NCBI RefSeq assembly: GCF_042665545.1
Contig: NZ_JBHTCM010000004.1
Coordinates: 620,001-684,000, forward strand
Direction of reading: 5' to 3'
From: Rhodocista pekingensis
GTDB lineage: Bacteria; Pseudomonadota; Alphaproteobacteria; Azospirillales; Azospirillaceae
DNA: 64,000 nt
Part shown: one piece after another, positions 1 through 8,971 of the stretch
How the letters are laid out: every line of letters begins with the position of its first letter
How positions within the stretch are numbered: position 1 is the first letter of the stretch
Program-made: the position numbers and the translations under genes
The notes under the pieces: generated by a model
Databases searched by the model: none
What the model was told of the DNA's origin: nothing
The model's input: only the letters and a program-made list of their open reading frames with translations

Positions 1-203
1 TCCAGGATCGCCCCGAGCGTCCTGTGCGCGAGGACCGGCGGAGTCGCTTCCCCGATCGCGGCGAGGATCGCCGCCGCCGCCGCGACGAGGACGACGACCG
101 CACGCCGGTGATCGGCTTCGGTGACGACGTTCCGGCCTTCATCCTGCGCGCGGCGCGTCCCGTGCGCCCTGCCGCCCTGCCCGACAGCGATGCCGAGGGG
201 TGA
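1..203 (+). CDS. C-terminal tail of a probable DEAD-box RNA helicase (5' end outside window)
   Basis: An open frame enters from the left edge and stops at 201-203. The last 67 residues are first a low-complexity Arg/Asp/Glu-rich stretch and then a short ordered end containing GFGDDVPAFILR. A basic-acidic repetitive tail closed by a motif like this is typical of the C-terminal extension of alphaproteobacterial DEAD/DEAH RNA helicases, which is why I name that family. No catalytic domain lies inside the window, so the assignment rests on the tail alone. The stop is 4 bases before the next start, so the two may be cotranscribed. Confidence 0.4.
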   Translation, partial: QDRPERPVREDRRSRFPDRGEDRRRRRDEDDDRTPVIGFGDDVPAFILRAARPVRPAALPDSDAEG

Positions 204-207
204 CCCC

Positions 208-450
208 ATGCAGACGATCTTCGTCCTCGTGAAGTGCGACCTGGGTAAGGCCTATGAGGTTGCCGACCGCGCGGTGCAGGAGATCGAGCAGGTGTCGGAG
301 GTCCACTCCGTCTCGGGCCAGTACGACCTGATGATGAAGTGCTACCTGGATGACGGTGCCGACATCGGCCACTTCGTCACCGGCAACTTGCAGACCCTTG
401 CCGGGGTCAAGGAAACCTTCACGATCATCGCTTTCAAAGCCTTCTCCTGA
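208..450 (+). CDS. Stand-alone Lrp/AsnC ligand-binding (RAM) domain protein
   Basis: Eighty residues beginning MQTIFVLVKCDLGKAYEVAD match the C-terminal ligand-binding half of Lrp/AsnC regulators (beta-alpha-beta-beta-alpha-beta fold), including the conserved HSVSGQYDLMMK stretch. There is no helix-turn-helix, so the protein cannot bind DNA by itself. Such single-domain proteins assemble into rings and are thought to bind amino acids or to co-assemble with full-length Lrp proteins. An upstream in-frame extension exists, but the ATG at 208 gives a clean domain start directly after the preceding stop, with GAGGGG just upstream. Confidence 0.8.
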   Translation: MQTIFVLVKCDLGKAYEVADRAVQEIEQVSEVHSVSGQYDLMMKCYLDDGADIGHFVTGNLQTLAGVKETFTIIAFKAFS

Positions 451-527
451 CGCGGACCGGGGCACCCGTACCGATGCGGTTCCGCTGCGGCTCCGGCCGC
501 GGTTGACTTGCGCCGTCCGCTTGGGAA

Positions 528-2786
528 ATGTGGAACCTGTTCTTTCCCTCTCCCGCAGACCCGGAGCCTGACGGAGTGACGTCACCTCGGCGCATCCTCG
601 GTGCGGCCGCCCTTCTCGGGCTGCTGGCGGACCCTGCCATCGCGCAGACGGCCCAGGACGGGCAGCCGGTGCTGTTGAGCGCGGACAGCCTGGACTACAA
701 CGAAGACCTCGGGATCGTCACGGCCCGCGGCCATGTCGAGCTGGCCCAGGGCAGCCGCATCCTGCTGGCCGACACGGTCAGCTACAGCGAGAAGACCAAC
801 GTCGTCACCGCCTCGGGCAATGTGTCGTTGCTGGAGCCGTCGGGCGAGGTCGTGTTCGCCGACTATGTCGAGCTGACCGACGACATGCGCCAGGGCTTCG
901 TCGACAAGGTCCGGCTGCTGATGACGGACAATTCCCGCCTTGCCGGCGCCCAGGGCGAGCGGGTCGACGGCCGCTTCACCCGCATCGAGCGGGGCGTCTA
1001 TTCGCCGTGCGAGCTGTGCAAGGAGGACCCGACGCAGCCCCCGATCTGGCAGATCCGGGCCGCGCGGGTGACCCACGACCAGGAAAGCCGCGACGTCTAT
1101 TACCGCGACGCGGTGCTGGAGATCGCCGGCATCCCGGTCGCCTATACGCCGTTCTTCGCGCATCCCGATCCGACCGTGGAGCGCCGGTCCGGTTTCCTGG
1201 CGCCGGGTGGCGGCTTCGGCTCCGACCTCGGCACCTTTGCGCGCCTCTACTATTTCTTCGACATCACCCCGAGCCAGGACTTCACGCTGGAGATGACGCC
1301 CAGCACGGAGGACGGGCTGCTGCTGGGCGGCGAATACCGGCAGCGCTTCACCAACGGCAGCCTCCGCCTGTCCGGCAGCGCGACCTATGCCGATCTGACC
1401 GAGGGGTTCGGCGAGGAGCAGCGCAGGGAGAAGAAGTTCCGCGGCCATCTGTTCGGCAGCGGGCGCTTCAACATCGACAACGAATGGCGCTGGGGCTTCG
1501 ACGTCCAGCGCGTGACCGACAGCAGCCACCTGCGCCGCTACGACTATTCGGACGAGGACCTGCTGACCAGCCGCGGCTTCCTGGAGTGGTTCCGGGCCCG
1601 CGACTACTTCTCGGTGAACGCCTACTCCTTCCAGGATCTGCGCCCCGGCAACGAGGAGGAGGAGCCGCTGGTGATGCCGCTGGCCACCTTCGGCGCGCTG
1701 GGCGAGCCGGGGGCGTTCCTCGGCGGCACCTGGTCCCTGGACGGAAACCTGCTCGCCCTCTGGCGCAACGACGGCACGGACACCCGGCGCGCCTCCAGCG
1801 AGGTGGGCTGGCGCCGCGACTTCGTGGCGCCGATCGGTCTCGTCACCAGCGTGATGGGCAGCCTGCGCGGCGATGCCTACTGGATCGGGGACCTGCGGAC
1901 GAACGGTGCCAATGCCGCCGACGCCGGATCGGACAGCACCGAGCTGCGGCTGTTCCCGCAGACCCAGGTGACGATGAGCCTGCCGCTGGTCCGTCAGGCC
2001 GGCACGGTGCAGCAGTTGATCGAGCCGATCGTCGCCTTCACCGCCGCCCCCAAATTGGACAGCGACGACGTCCCCAACGAGGACAGCCAGGACATCGAGT
2101 TCGATCACACGAACCTGTTCCTGACGTCTCGCTTCCCCGGCGTGGACCGGCTGGAGGGCGGCCAGCGCGTCACCTACGGCCTGCGCGCCGGTTTCTACGG
2201 TTTCGGTGGGGGCAGCAGCACCCTGTTCCTGGGCCAGTCCTACCGGCTTCAGCGCGACAACGACTTCCCCGCCGGCTCCGGCCTGGAGGGGCGGCAGTCG
2301 GACATCGTCGGTCGCATCGAGGTGACGCCGAGTCCCTGGCTCGATTTCTCCTATGGTTTCCGCCTCGATTCCGAGACCCTGGACCAGCGCCGGCACGATG
2401 TGTTCGGCGTCGCCGGCCCGCCGGAATTCCGGGTCAGCGGCAGCTATATCTACCTGGACAAGCTGACGCTGGAGGACGGCACGGCGACCCGCAACCGGGA
2501 GGAGCTGACGCTTGGCGTGAACTCCGCCTTCTCGGAGAACTGGTCGGTGGGGGTCAGCCACCGCCGCGATCTGGCAACGGGCGGTGGCGCGGTCAGCAGC
2601 GGCATGATGCTGACCTATCAGGACGAGTGCCTGACCTTCCAGCTGATCGGCGAGCGCGACTTCACCCGCCGGTCGGGCCTCGACACCGGGGACAAGATCT
2701 ATTTCCGGCTCGTGTTCAAGAATCTGGGCGAGTTCCTGAGCCCGGCGCTGTCCGGGGACGTGTTCGGCCAGGGTCAGGGAAGCTGA
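528..2786 (+). CDS. lptD: LPS-assembly outer membrane protein LptD
   Basis: LptD inserts lipopolysaccharide into the outer leaflet of the outer membrane as a beta-barrel plugged by LptE. The 752-residue product has a hydrophobic signal segment (about residues 20-40, ending PAIAQT), an OstA/LptA-like periplasmic jellyroll (about 45-155, with LLSADSLDYNEDLGIVTARG) and a long barrel with alternating aromatic strands. Cysteines at 161 and 164 (SPCELC) and at 701 (QDECLTF) sit where LptD forms its interdomain disulfides. The ATG at 528 leaves a long n-region. A GTG at 576 would give a more typical signal peptide but overlaps its own GGAG, so the true start is uncertain. Confidence 0.93.
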   Translation: MWNLFFPSPADPEPDGVTSPRRILGAAALLGLLADPAIAQTAQDGQPVLLSADSLDYNEDLGIVTARGHVELAQGSRILLADTVSYSEKTNVVTASGNVSLLEPSGEVVFADYVELTDDMRQGFVDKVRLLMTDNSRLAGAQGERVDGRFTRIERGVYSPCELCKEDPTQPPIWQIRAARVTHDQESRDVYYRDAVLEIAGIPVAYTPFFAHPDPTVERRSGFLAPGGGFGSDLGTFARLYYFFDITPSQDFTLEMTPSTEDGLLLGGEYRQRFTNGSLRLSGSATYADLTEGFGEEQRREKKFRGHLFGSGRFNIDNEWRWGFDVQRVTDSSHLRRYDYSDEDLLTSRGFLEWFRARDYFSVNAYSFQDLRPGNEEEEPLVMPLATFGALGEPGAFLGGTWSLDGNLLALWRNDGTDTRRASSEVGWRRDFVAPIGLVTSVMGSLRGDAYWIGDLRTNGANAADAGSDSTELRLFPQTQVTMSLPLVRQAGTVQQLIEPIVAFTAAPKLDSDDVPNEDSQDIEFDHTNLFLTSRFPGVDRLEGGQRVTYGLRAGFYGFGGGSSTLFLGQSYRLQRDNDFPAGSGLEGRQSDIVGRIEVTPSPWLDFSYGFRLDSETLDQRRHDVFGVAGPPEFRVSGSYIYLDKLTLEDGTATRNREELTLGVNSAFSENWSVGVSHRRDLATGGGAVSSGMMLTYQDECLTFQLIGERDFTRRSGLDTGDKIYFRLVFKNLGEFLSPALSGDVFGQGQGS

Positions 2787-2793
2787 CCCGGCC

Positions 2794-2832
2794 GGACGTG
2801 GTCCCGGCTGGACGTGGCCCTGGCTGGACGTG
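2794..2832 (+). repeat. Three-unit 16-bp tandem repeat
   Basis: The heptamer GGACGTG recurs at 2794, 2810 and 2826, each inside a 16-bp unit (for example CTGGACGTGGCCCTGG), between lptD and the glutathione peroxidase gene. The units are imperfect. It looks like local slippage; no function is evident. Confidence 0.6.
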
Positions 2833-2882
2833 ATGCGGTGCCAGCCTATCTTTGAGCGCATCCCGTCCTCCGGAGTGACCCG

Positions 2883-3428
2883 ATGCGCCGTCTCGCCCTG
2901 ATGTTCTCCCTCCTGGTCGCCGCCCTTTCGACCGGCCCCGCGGCAACAGCCGCCACCACGGGCGCGCACGCCTTCTCCTTCGTCTCCATCGACGGCCGGC
3001 CGCTGCCGCTGTCGGACTTCGCCGGCCGCGCCGTGCTGGTGGTCAACACCGCGTCCCAGTGTGGCTTCACCCCGCAGTACGAAGGCCTGGAGGCCCTCTG
3101 GCAGCAGTACCGCGACCGCGGTCTGGTGGTGCTGGGCGTGCCGTCGAACGATTTCGGCGGGCAGGAGCCCGGCAGCGCGGCGGAGATCAAGACCTTCTGC
3201 GAGACGACCTTCGGGATCGACTTTCCGATGACGGACAAGGTCGTGGTGAAGGGCGGCGATGCCCACCCCTTCTATCGCTGGGCAGCAGCGGCCAAGGGCG
3301 CGCCGCGCTGGAATTTCCACAAGTACCTGATCGGTCCGGACGGGGCCCTGCTGGCCGGTTTCGGTTCCGACGTCCGGCCCGAGTCCGCCGAACTGCGCAC
3401 GGCGATCGAGGACGCGCTGCCGCGCTGA
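2883..3428 (+). CDS. Secreted glutathione peroxidase-family thiol peroxidase
   Basis: The 181-residue protein carries an N-terminal signal peptide (residues 1-23, ending ATAA), so it should act in the periplasm. The GPx core is complete: peroxidatic Cys60 in NTASQCGFTPQY, Gln94 in PSNDFGGQEPG, and Trp143-Asn144 in WNFHKYL. Cys106 in FCETTFGIDFPM occupies the position of the resolving cysteine of thioredoxin-dependent (non-seleno) GPx enzymes, so reduction by a thioredoxin-like partner is more likely than by glutathione. It would reduce hydrogen peroxide or lipid peroxides. The gene follows lptD after 96 bp on the same strand. Confidence 0.88.
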   Translation: MRRLALMFSLLVAALSTGPAATAATTGAHAFSFVSIDGRPLPLSDFAGRAVLVVNTASQCGFTPQYEGLEALWQQYRDRGLVVLGVPSNDFGGQEPGSAAEIKTFCETTFGIDFPMTDKVVVKGGDAHPFYRWAAAAKGAPRWNFHKYLIGPDGALLAGFGSDVRPESAELRTAIEDALPR

Positions 3429-3549
3429 TCCGCCCTTCGCCGACCGGGGCACCTCGATACCTTGAGTTTGCCGTCCGGGCTGGTTACCGTCAGGGCCGAC
3501 CCGACCGCACCCGGTCGGGAAGCCCATCGGGACCGGATCGTTCGCCGCC

Positions 3550-4275
3550 ATGCAGTACGGCCTTTACAGCTACGACCGGCGCTACCGTCGCCGCTTCTGG
3601 ACACGGTTGCTCAAGGTGGTGCTGTGGCTGGCCGCGCTGCTGGTGCCGGCGGCCTTCGCCTACCAGCTCGGCGTCGAGCAGCTTAAAAGCCGCCAGGTGT
3701 CGCTGCGGGAGGAGATCCGCGAACTGAGGGAGGCGAAGGAGACGGCCGAACGCCGCGCCGCCCAGCTCCAGCAGATCGCGCAGACGGCGGAGATCCGGGC
3801 GAACGAGCTGGAGGTCCGCTACCAGCGCGACGTGCCGACCGGCGATCTGGCGAAGCTGAGCGATCTGGTGGCGAAGAAGCTGGCGGAGGGCGTCGATATC
3901 GGCAGGCTGGCCTTCGTCATCGACCAGACCGGAAATCCGCGCTCGTGCAGCCCGCCCGAGCGCCGTCGATTCGTTCTGCCGACGCCGATCTACAAGGGGG
4001 CGAACACGTCCGTCGCCTTCTCCAACGGGGCCGTCACCGTCACCGGCGAAGGCGTATCGGCCCGCAGCGATTCCGGACAGCCGGAGAGCTGGTTCGACCC
4101 GACCAAGCCCGTGAAGCTCCGCTTCGCGGAGACCGGCGGCCATACGACGGAGGCAGCGGGGCTGCTGCCGCTTCAGCACTCCGTGGTGGTCGAGGACAAG
4201 GAATACCGCTTCACCATCACCCCGGGCGCCCGATCCTTCGTCGAGGTCAGCGGCGACGTCTGCCCGTTCCCCTGA
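3550..4275 (+). CDS. Membrane-anchored coiled-coil protein of unknown function
   Basis: I do not recognise a family. The 241-residue protein starts with a basic, Tyr/Arg-rich segment, then one membrane helix (about residues 20-40), a charged heptad-rich region (about 45-95, LREEIRELREAKETAERRAAQ) and a globular C-terminal half that should lie in the periplasm. Two cysteines (in RSCSPPE and at the end, DVCPFP) could pair there. The topology, an inner-membrane anchor with a periplasmic coiled coil, suggests a structural or scaffolding role, which is inference only. Confidence 0.75.
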   Translation: MQYGLYSYDRRYRRRFWTRLLKVVLWLAALLVPAAFAYQLGVEQLKSRQVSLREEIRELREAKETAERRAAQLQQIAQTAEIRANELEVRYQRDVPTGDLAKLSDLVAKKLAEGVDIGRLAFVIDQTGNPRSCSPPERRRFVLPTPIYKGANTSVAFSNGAVTVTGEGVSARSDSGQPESWFDPTKPVKLRFAETGGHTTEAAGLLPLQHSVVVEDKEYRFTITPGARSFVEVSGDVCPFP

Positions 4276-4377
4276 GGGGCGCTTCAGCCGCAGCCGCGCA
4301 GGAGGGGAAAGCGCGCCGGCGGGGGGATCGTGTTGCTGGTCCGGGTTGTTTCGCAGGAGCAGCCAGGAGCACACGCG

Positions 4378-5580
4378 ATGGAACCCGACGTCAATGCCCT
4401 GCGGGCGGACTGGTCCGAGCCGACCCGGTTCCGGTTCGGCGCCGGCCGTATCTCGGAACTGCCGGGGGTCTGCCGTGGGTTGGGCATCACCCGGCCGCTG
4501 GTGGTGACCGACCCGGGGCTGGCCGACCTCGCCATCCTGCGCAGGGCGGTCCAGAGCTGCGAGGCCAATGGGCTGCTGCCTGGTCTGTTCTCCCATCTGC
4601 GACCGAATCCGACCCTGGACCATGCCCAGGCGGCGGCGCAGGCCTTCCGCGACGGCGGCCATGACGGCATCGTCGGCTTCGGCGGCGGCACCGCGCTGGA
4701 GGTGGCCAAGGTCGCGGCCCTGCTCTGCGGGGAAACCGCCCCGCCCCAGACCTTCGCCGCGGCACCGGGCGAGAACCCGCGCGTCCCCGGCTTCGGACTC
4801 CTGCCGCCCATCGTCGCCGTGCCGACCACGGGCGGCAGCGGGGCGGAGGCGCGCGCCTATGCCCTGATCACCGATCCGGACGGGAACCGGCGACGACGGC
4901 GCGTCCTGCTGCATCCGGGCATGCTGCCCACCTGCGTGATCGCCGACCCGGTGCTGACCATCGGGTTGCCGCCGGCACTCACGGCCGCCACCGGCATGAA
5001 CGCCCTGGTCCACAATCTGGAGGCCTACTGCGCCCTGGGCTTCGACCCGGCGGCGGACGGCATGGCGGCGGAGGGCGTGCGGCTGCTGCGCCGGCATCTG
5101 GCCGAGGCGGTGCGCGACGGCAACAACCTGCTGGCCCGCGGCATGGTGCTGGCCGCCGCCTCGCTGGGCGGCGCGGCGACCCGCAAGGGGCTGGGGGCGG
5201 TGCAGGCCCTGACCTCCCCCCTCATCGCCGTGACGGAGGCGCACCAGGGGCTGGTGATGGCGGTCATCACGCCCTACGTGCTGGTCCACAACCGCCCGGC
5301 GGTGGAGGAGCGGATCACCCGGCTGGCCGCCTATCTGGGGCTGGAGCGGCCGGGCTTCGACGCCTTCCTCACCTGCCTGCTGACCCTGCGCGAGGAACTG
5401 GGCATCCCGCACACCCTGCGCGATCTGGGCGTGACGGAGGAGCGCGTCGCCGATCTGGTGGAGGAGGCTGCGAACGACCCGTTCGCCCGCGGCAACCCGG
5501 TGCCGGTGACGGTGGAAGCGGCGCGCTCCCTCTATGCCCGCGCCCTGGACGGGGACCTGGACGGCGCCGGCCGCCGCTGA
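4378..5580 (+). CDS. Iron-containing alcohol dehydrogenase-like protein with altered metal site
   Basis: The 400-residue product has the group III (iron-type) ADH fold: the glycine-rich NAD-binding loop GFGGGTALEVAK (about 100-111), the PTTGGSGAEA signature (150-158) and the helical C-terminal half. Of the four metal ligands expected from FucO-type enzymes, two seem replaced: the Asp of GMDAL is Asn208 (ATGMNALVH), and the His of the AHPLG segment is Gln276 (GAVQALTSP). His212 and His289 remain. It may use another metal, bind metal poorly, or have a different activity. I placed the start at 4378 because CAGGAG lies 8-9 bases upstream; the frame stays open to 4330. Confidence 0.82.
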   Translation: MEPDVNALRADWSEPTRFRFGAGRISELPGVCRGLGITRPLVVTDPGLADLAILRRAVQSCEANGLLPGLFSHLRPNPTLDHAQAAAQAFRDGGHDGIVGFGGGTALEVAKVAALLCGETAPPQTFAAAPGENPRVPGFGLLPPIVAVPTTGGSGAEARAYALITDPDGNRRRRRVLLHPGMLPTCVIADPVLTIGLPPALTAATGMNALVHNLEAYCALGFDPAADGMAAEGVRLLRRHLAEAVRDGNNLLARGMVLAAASLGGAATRKGLGAVQALTSPLIAVTEAHQGLVMAVITPYVLVHNRPAVEERITRLAAYLGLERPGFDAFLTCLLTLREELGIPHTLRDLGVTEERVADLVEEAANDPFARGNPVPVTVEAARSLYARALDGDLDGAGRR

Positions 5581-5589
5581 GCGGCCGGC
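5566..5589. terminator. Hairpin between convergent genes
   Basis: GCCGGCCGC (5566-5574) pairs perfectly with GCGGCCGGC (5581-5589) around a 6-base loop. It overlaps the stop of the ADH-like gene and faces the end of the convergent ydbL. There is no clear T-tract, so it may be a weak or factor-assisted terminator. Confidence 0.4.
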
Positions 5590-5605
5590 CCGTTCCGCCG
5601 CCGCG

Positions 5606-5962
5606 TCACTTCCGGGTCCAGCGTCCGGCCGCGTTCATCACGTACTGGCCCGACGGCGTGGCGCCGACCAGCCGGTCGCCGGCGACGGCCTGGACCTGCG
5701 CCAGCGACTGGCCGGTGCTCTGCGCGACCTGGGCGTACTGCTTGCGCCGTTCGGCATTGACCCGGTCCACCATGCTGCGGACATCGGCCGGCACCTCGTC
5801 CTTGACGAAGCCGACCAGACCGTCGGGCTTCTCCCCGACCAGACCGGCCTGCTTGGCGGCGACAAGGCTCTCCTGCGCCATGGCGGGCACTCCGGCGAGA
5901 AGCGGGCCCGCCAGAGCCAGGACGGCAAGAAGGCGGGCGGCGATGCGGATGACGCTCTTCAT
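5606..5962 (-). CDS. ydbL: YdbL-family periplasmic protein (DUF1318)
   Basis: The 118-residue protein has a signal peptide (residues 1-29, ending AMAQES) and the DUF1318 core with the VNAERRKQYAQVA helix and the C-terminal motif YVMNAAGRWTRK. In E. coli YdbL is a periplasmic factor that assists the YnbE-YdbH bridge. It is the last gene of the minus-strand trio; its start codon overlaps the ynbE stop (ATGA at 5959-5962), so the two are translationally coupled. The symbol follows the E. coli family name. Confidence 0.85.
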   Translation of the reverse strand: MKSVIRIAARLLAVLALAGPLLAGVPAMAQESLVAAKQAGLVGEKPDGLVGFVKDEVPADVRSMVDRVNAERRKQYAQVAQSTGQSLAQVQAVAGDRLVGATPSGQYVMNAAGRWTRK

Positions 5963-6180
5963 TTCTTCGTGCCCTCCCCGGGCAGCCCGAACAGGTCGGG
6001 GTTCTCGCGGAACACCTGATCGAGTTCGCGGTCGATCCTGACGCGGACCTCCTGTTCGACCCGGATGTTCAGGTTGATCTCGATGGGTTTGTCGGGCGCC
6101 TGCACCTTCACCGTGGGGGTGCAGGCGCCGGCCAGGAGGAGCAACACGGTGGCCGCTCGCAAGGGTCTGTCGGTCGTCAT
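5959..6180 (-). CDS. ynbE: YnbE-like outer membrane lipoprotein
   Basis: A 73-residue lipoprotein. The N-terminal hydrophobic stretch ends in a lipobox (LLLAGAC, Cys20), followed by a short beta-rich region VQAPDKPIEINLNIRVEQEV and a charged amphipathic end. In E. coli YnbE anchors in the outer membrane and stacks by beta-strand augmentation onto the AsmA-like YdbH, completing a periplasm-spanning lipid conduit. It overlaps the ydbH stop by 4 bases and the ydbL start by 4 bases, consistent with one functional unit. Confidence 0.85.
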   Translation of the reverse strand: MTTDRPLRAATVLLLLAGACTPTVKVQAPDKPIEINLNIRVEQEVRVRIDRELDQVFRENPDLFGLPGEGTKK

Positions 6181-8804
6181 TGTGCCTTTCCGTACTGCTC
6201 GATGCGGGCCTTCACGGCGTCCGGGATGCGGTAGGCCCCCAGGCCGCTGCGCAGGATCGTGTCGAGCGCACCGCTGAGATTAAGGTTCAGGGCCACGGGA
6301 TAGCCACCATAGAACTCGGGGTTGGCGCCCCGGATGTTCAGCGTCACCCGCATCTCGCCGCCGACGGTGCCGTCGATGCCGATGCCAAGCTGCTGGTAGT
6401 GGAAATCCTCCAGCACCTGCATGACCAGGGCCGTGTTCTCGTTCTTCGAGGCGTCGAGGAAGTCGGGCGGCACGGCGGGATCGTAGCGCAGGGTGCCCGG
6501 CGCCTCCGCCTCCAGCCGGCCGCCCTCGAAGCGGATGCGGCTGCCCGAAACGATGACGGGGATGCGGCCGTTCAGGATGCCGGAACCGGCCAGCCCCTCC
6601 ACCCCCGCCGTGCCCAGGACTTCGCCCAGGCGCAGGCCCCTGGCCTCCAACGCCAGCTCGTGCCGCGGGGCGGACAGGGAGGCGGTCACGGGGGCGGCGC
6701 TGACCGTGCCGCCGGCCCAGGCGAAGGACGCCTGCGCCAGGGTCAGCGTCTTCCCGCCGGCCAGCCCGAACCGGATCAGCCCGTCGGTCAGGGGCAGGCC
6801 CACATCCAGAAGTGCTGCGGACAGGAGCTGTTCGCCGGGCGTCGCCAGCGGGCGCAGGCTGCTGGCGGTCAGCACGCCGTTCACCCCCTGCGCCCGGAAG
6901 GACGGTCCGGCCAGCGTGAGATCGTCCAGCAGGAGTTCCGCGGAGCCTTTCGAGGCCTTCGGCCCCCAGCCGATGCCGGCACGCAGGCCGATCCGGCCGC
7001 GCGCCTCCTCCACCGTGCCCGACAGGACCGGGAACAGCTCGGCCGGCGTGCGACCGCCCTCGCGGAAGCGCAGGGGATGCAGCACCAGCTTCGCCGAGCC
7101 CGTTCCCGACGCCACGTCGTGCGCGCCCGTGGCGTCGATCACCAGGAAGCCCTCCGCCCCCTGCCCCTCTGCCGTGAAGTCCAGCCGCCCCAGGGGATCG
7201 CCGCCCAGCGTGGCCGTGGCCGACAGCGGCGCCACCCAGCCGGTCCCGGGTCCGACCCGCAGGCTGGAGGCCGCGGCCTCGACGCGGAGCGGCGGCGTCC
7301 CGTCCCCGGGGCGGTAGTCGGCGGTCAGTGTCACCCCCGCGGCGACCCCGCCGTAGGGCGGCAGTTCGACCCGCCCGCCGGCCAGGGCGAGCGTCGCCCC
7401 GGCAAGGCCGCCGTCGCGCAGCCGCAGCTCCAGCCGGTCAATGCCGCCACCGAGCACGGCCTGTCCGATCTCTGCCCCCAGCCCGCCGGTAAGGGCGAGG
7501 GTCGCGCCCTCCCCGCCTGCCTCGAAACGCAGGCGCAGCGGCTCCGCCGCCGGGTCCGTCCCCGGCCGCAGGGCGAGGAACCAGGGACCGTCCCCCCGCA
7601 GCGCCTCCGGCAGCCGGGTGGCGAGGTCGGGGGTCGGCGCCAGTTCCGCCGTCGCATCGGCCGTCGCCTCGAACAGCAGCGCCCCGCCGTCGCGCCGCAA
7701 CCGGCCTGCCGCCTCCACCGTCGCGGCATCGGTCACGCCGGGCCAGCCCAGCCGGTCGCCGCGCAGCACCAGTTCCAGCGGCGGCACGCTGCCGTCCAGG
7801 GGACCCGCGGCGCGTAGGCTCAGCAGCGCCCGCCCCCGCACCGGCAGGTCGAGTCCGGCCAGGGCCAGCGCCCCCGCAAGGTCGGGAAACGTGAGGTCCG
7901 CCAGGGCGCTGAAGGCCGGGGCGCCGTCCGGTCCCGGCGCGGCGTTGCCGGTGACCTGGACGGCCGTACCGCCCGGCGCCCGCAGCACGGCCGCCAGCTC
8001 CTGCCGGGAACCGGCGCCGCGCCAGTCGAGATCGAGGGAGAGGCGTTCGGGCAGCCGCATCTCCGCCCCCCGGACCTGCACCCGGGCCCGTCCCTCCGGC
8101 AGCCCGCCGGGGCGCCAGGACAGCTCGGCCGAGCCGCTCATGCTGCCCGCACCGTCCCCCGGCGCCGGCTGGATGTCCAGTTCGCCCGCCAGCGCCCCGT
8201 CGGGCGCGAGCCGGGCGGAGAGCGTGCCGAGTCCGGCGGCGCCGGCGATGTCCAGCCCCAGCAGCGCATCGACCACGTAGCCGCCGGGGTCCGGCTGGTC
8301 GAGTGTGGCGCTGAGGGAGAGCACCGTCTCCCCGGCCGGGGTGGCGACGGTCAGGCTGCCCCGCTCGATCACGATGCGGTCCACCGGTAGGGCGGGAATG
8401 CCGCCGGACGGGTCCTCGGCGGAACCCGTCTCCACCGTCCGCCCCTCCAGCCGGATGCCGCCGGCGTCCGCGGCCAGACGCAGCCGCGCGCCGACCAGGG
8501 TGACCCGGTCGATCCGGCCGGCCAGCAGCCCGCCGGGCGAGTACGCCACGCTCACCCGGTCCACCCCCTGGTCGCCGGAGAGCCGCACGGCGGCCTCCGC
8601 CCCCGTCAGGCCCAGACGGTCGAGCGCGACCTCCGCCTGCTCCCAGCCGGCGGCGCGCAGGGCGGCCTGGACCTGCGATTCGGCCAGACCCGGCAGGGTC
8701 ACGGCCAGCAGGCCGAGCGCCGCCGTGCCGGCCAGGAGGGCGGCAAGGGCAGCACGCCGCCCTTTGCGGCGTCCGTTCTGCGGGCGGGGTCCGGGAACCG
8801 ACAT
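6177..8804 (-). CDS. ydbH: YdbH-like AsmA-family intermembrane phospholipid transport protein
   Basis: An 875-residue protein with one N-terminal membrane anchor (after the basic stretch NGRRKGRRAALAALL) followed by a long repetitive beta-rich periplasmic region, as in YdbH/TamB/YhdP bridge proteins that move phospholipids between inner and outer membranes. The C-terminal block (about residues 740-875, with NTALVMQVLEDFHYQQLGI) is the best conserved part of the YdbH (dicarboxylate transport DUF) family. E. coli YdbH is a similar length (879). I chose ATG 8804 because upstream in-frame sequence is basic and low-complexity and would run toward the divergent cyclophilin; no good Shine-Dalgarno is visible, so the start is uncertain. 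Confidence 0.85.
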   Translation of the reverse strand: MSVPGPRPQNGRRKGRRAALAALLAGTAALGLLAVTLPGLAESQVQAALRAAGWEQAEVALDRLGLTGAEAAVRLSGDQGVDRVSVAYSPGGLLAGRIDRVTLVGARLRLAADAGGIRLEGRTVETGSAEDPSGGIPALPVDRIVIERGSLTVATPAGETVLSLSATLDQPDPGGYVVDALLGLDIAGAAGLGTLSARLAPDGALAGELDIQPAPGDGAGSMSGSAELSWRPGGLPEGRARVQVRGAEMRLPERLSLDLDWRGAGSRQELAAVLRAPGGTAVQVTGNAAPGPDGAPAFSALADLTFPDLAGALALAGLDLPVRGRALLSLRAAGPLDGSVPPLELVLRGDRLGWPGVTDAATVEAAGRLRRDGGALLFEATADATAELAPTPDLATRLPEALRGDGPWFLALRPGTDPAAEPLRLRFEAGGEGATLALTGGLGAEIGQAVLGGGIDRLELRLRDGGLAGATLALAGGRVELPPYGGVAAGVTLTADYRPGDGTPPLRVEAAASSLRVGPGTGWVAPLSATATLGGDPLGRLDFTAEGQGAEGFLVIDATGAHDVASGTGSAKLVLHPLRFREGGRTPAELFPVLSGTVEEARGRIGLRAGIGWGPKASKGSAELLLDDLTLAGPSFRAQGVNGVLTASSLRPLATPGEQLLSAALLDVGLPLTDGLIRFGLAGGKTLTLAQASFAWAGGTVSAAPVTASLSAPRHELALEARGLRLGEVLGTAGVEGLAGSGILNGRIPVIVSGSRIRFEGGRLEAEAPGTLRYDPAVPPDFLDASKNENTALVMQVLEDFHYQQLGIGIDGTVGGEMRVTLNIRGANPEFYGGYPVALNLNLSGALDTILRSGLGAYRIPDAVKARIEQYGKAQ

Positions 8805-8971
8805 GGCAGGAGGGGGGTTGCGGAAGCGATCGAGCCCATGATGCCGCGTCCGCCATGACGATGCCACGACGGCGGGATGACGCCCCCGTGTCGCGCCTGT
8901 GGCGCCCGGGTGGCGACGATGACGACGGGACGGTATGGTGCCCCTCCCCAAAACCGACCGGGAGACGCCCG

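Noticed and set aside
582..3551. 989-residue minus-strand open frame opposite lptD and the peroxidase
   Set aside because: It is a frame shadow of GC-rich coding sequence: repetitive Arg/Gly/Ala/Asp composition and no domain, while the plus strand has clear LptD and GPx motifs.
3490..5412. 640-residue minus-strand open frame
   Set aside because: Opposite the coiled-coil and ADH-like genes; low-complexity, Gln/Arg-rich shadow with no family features.
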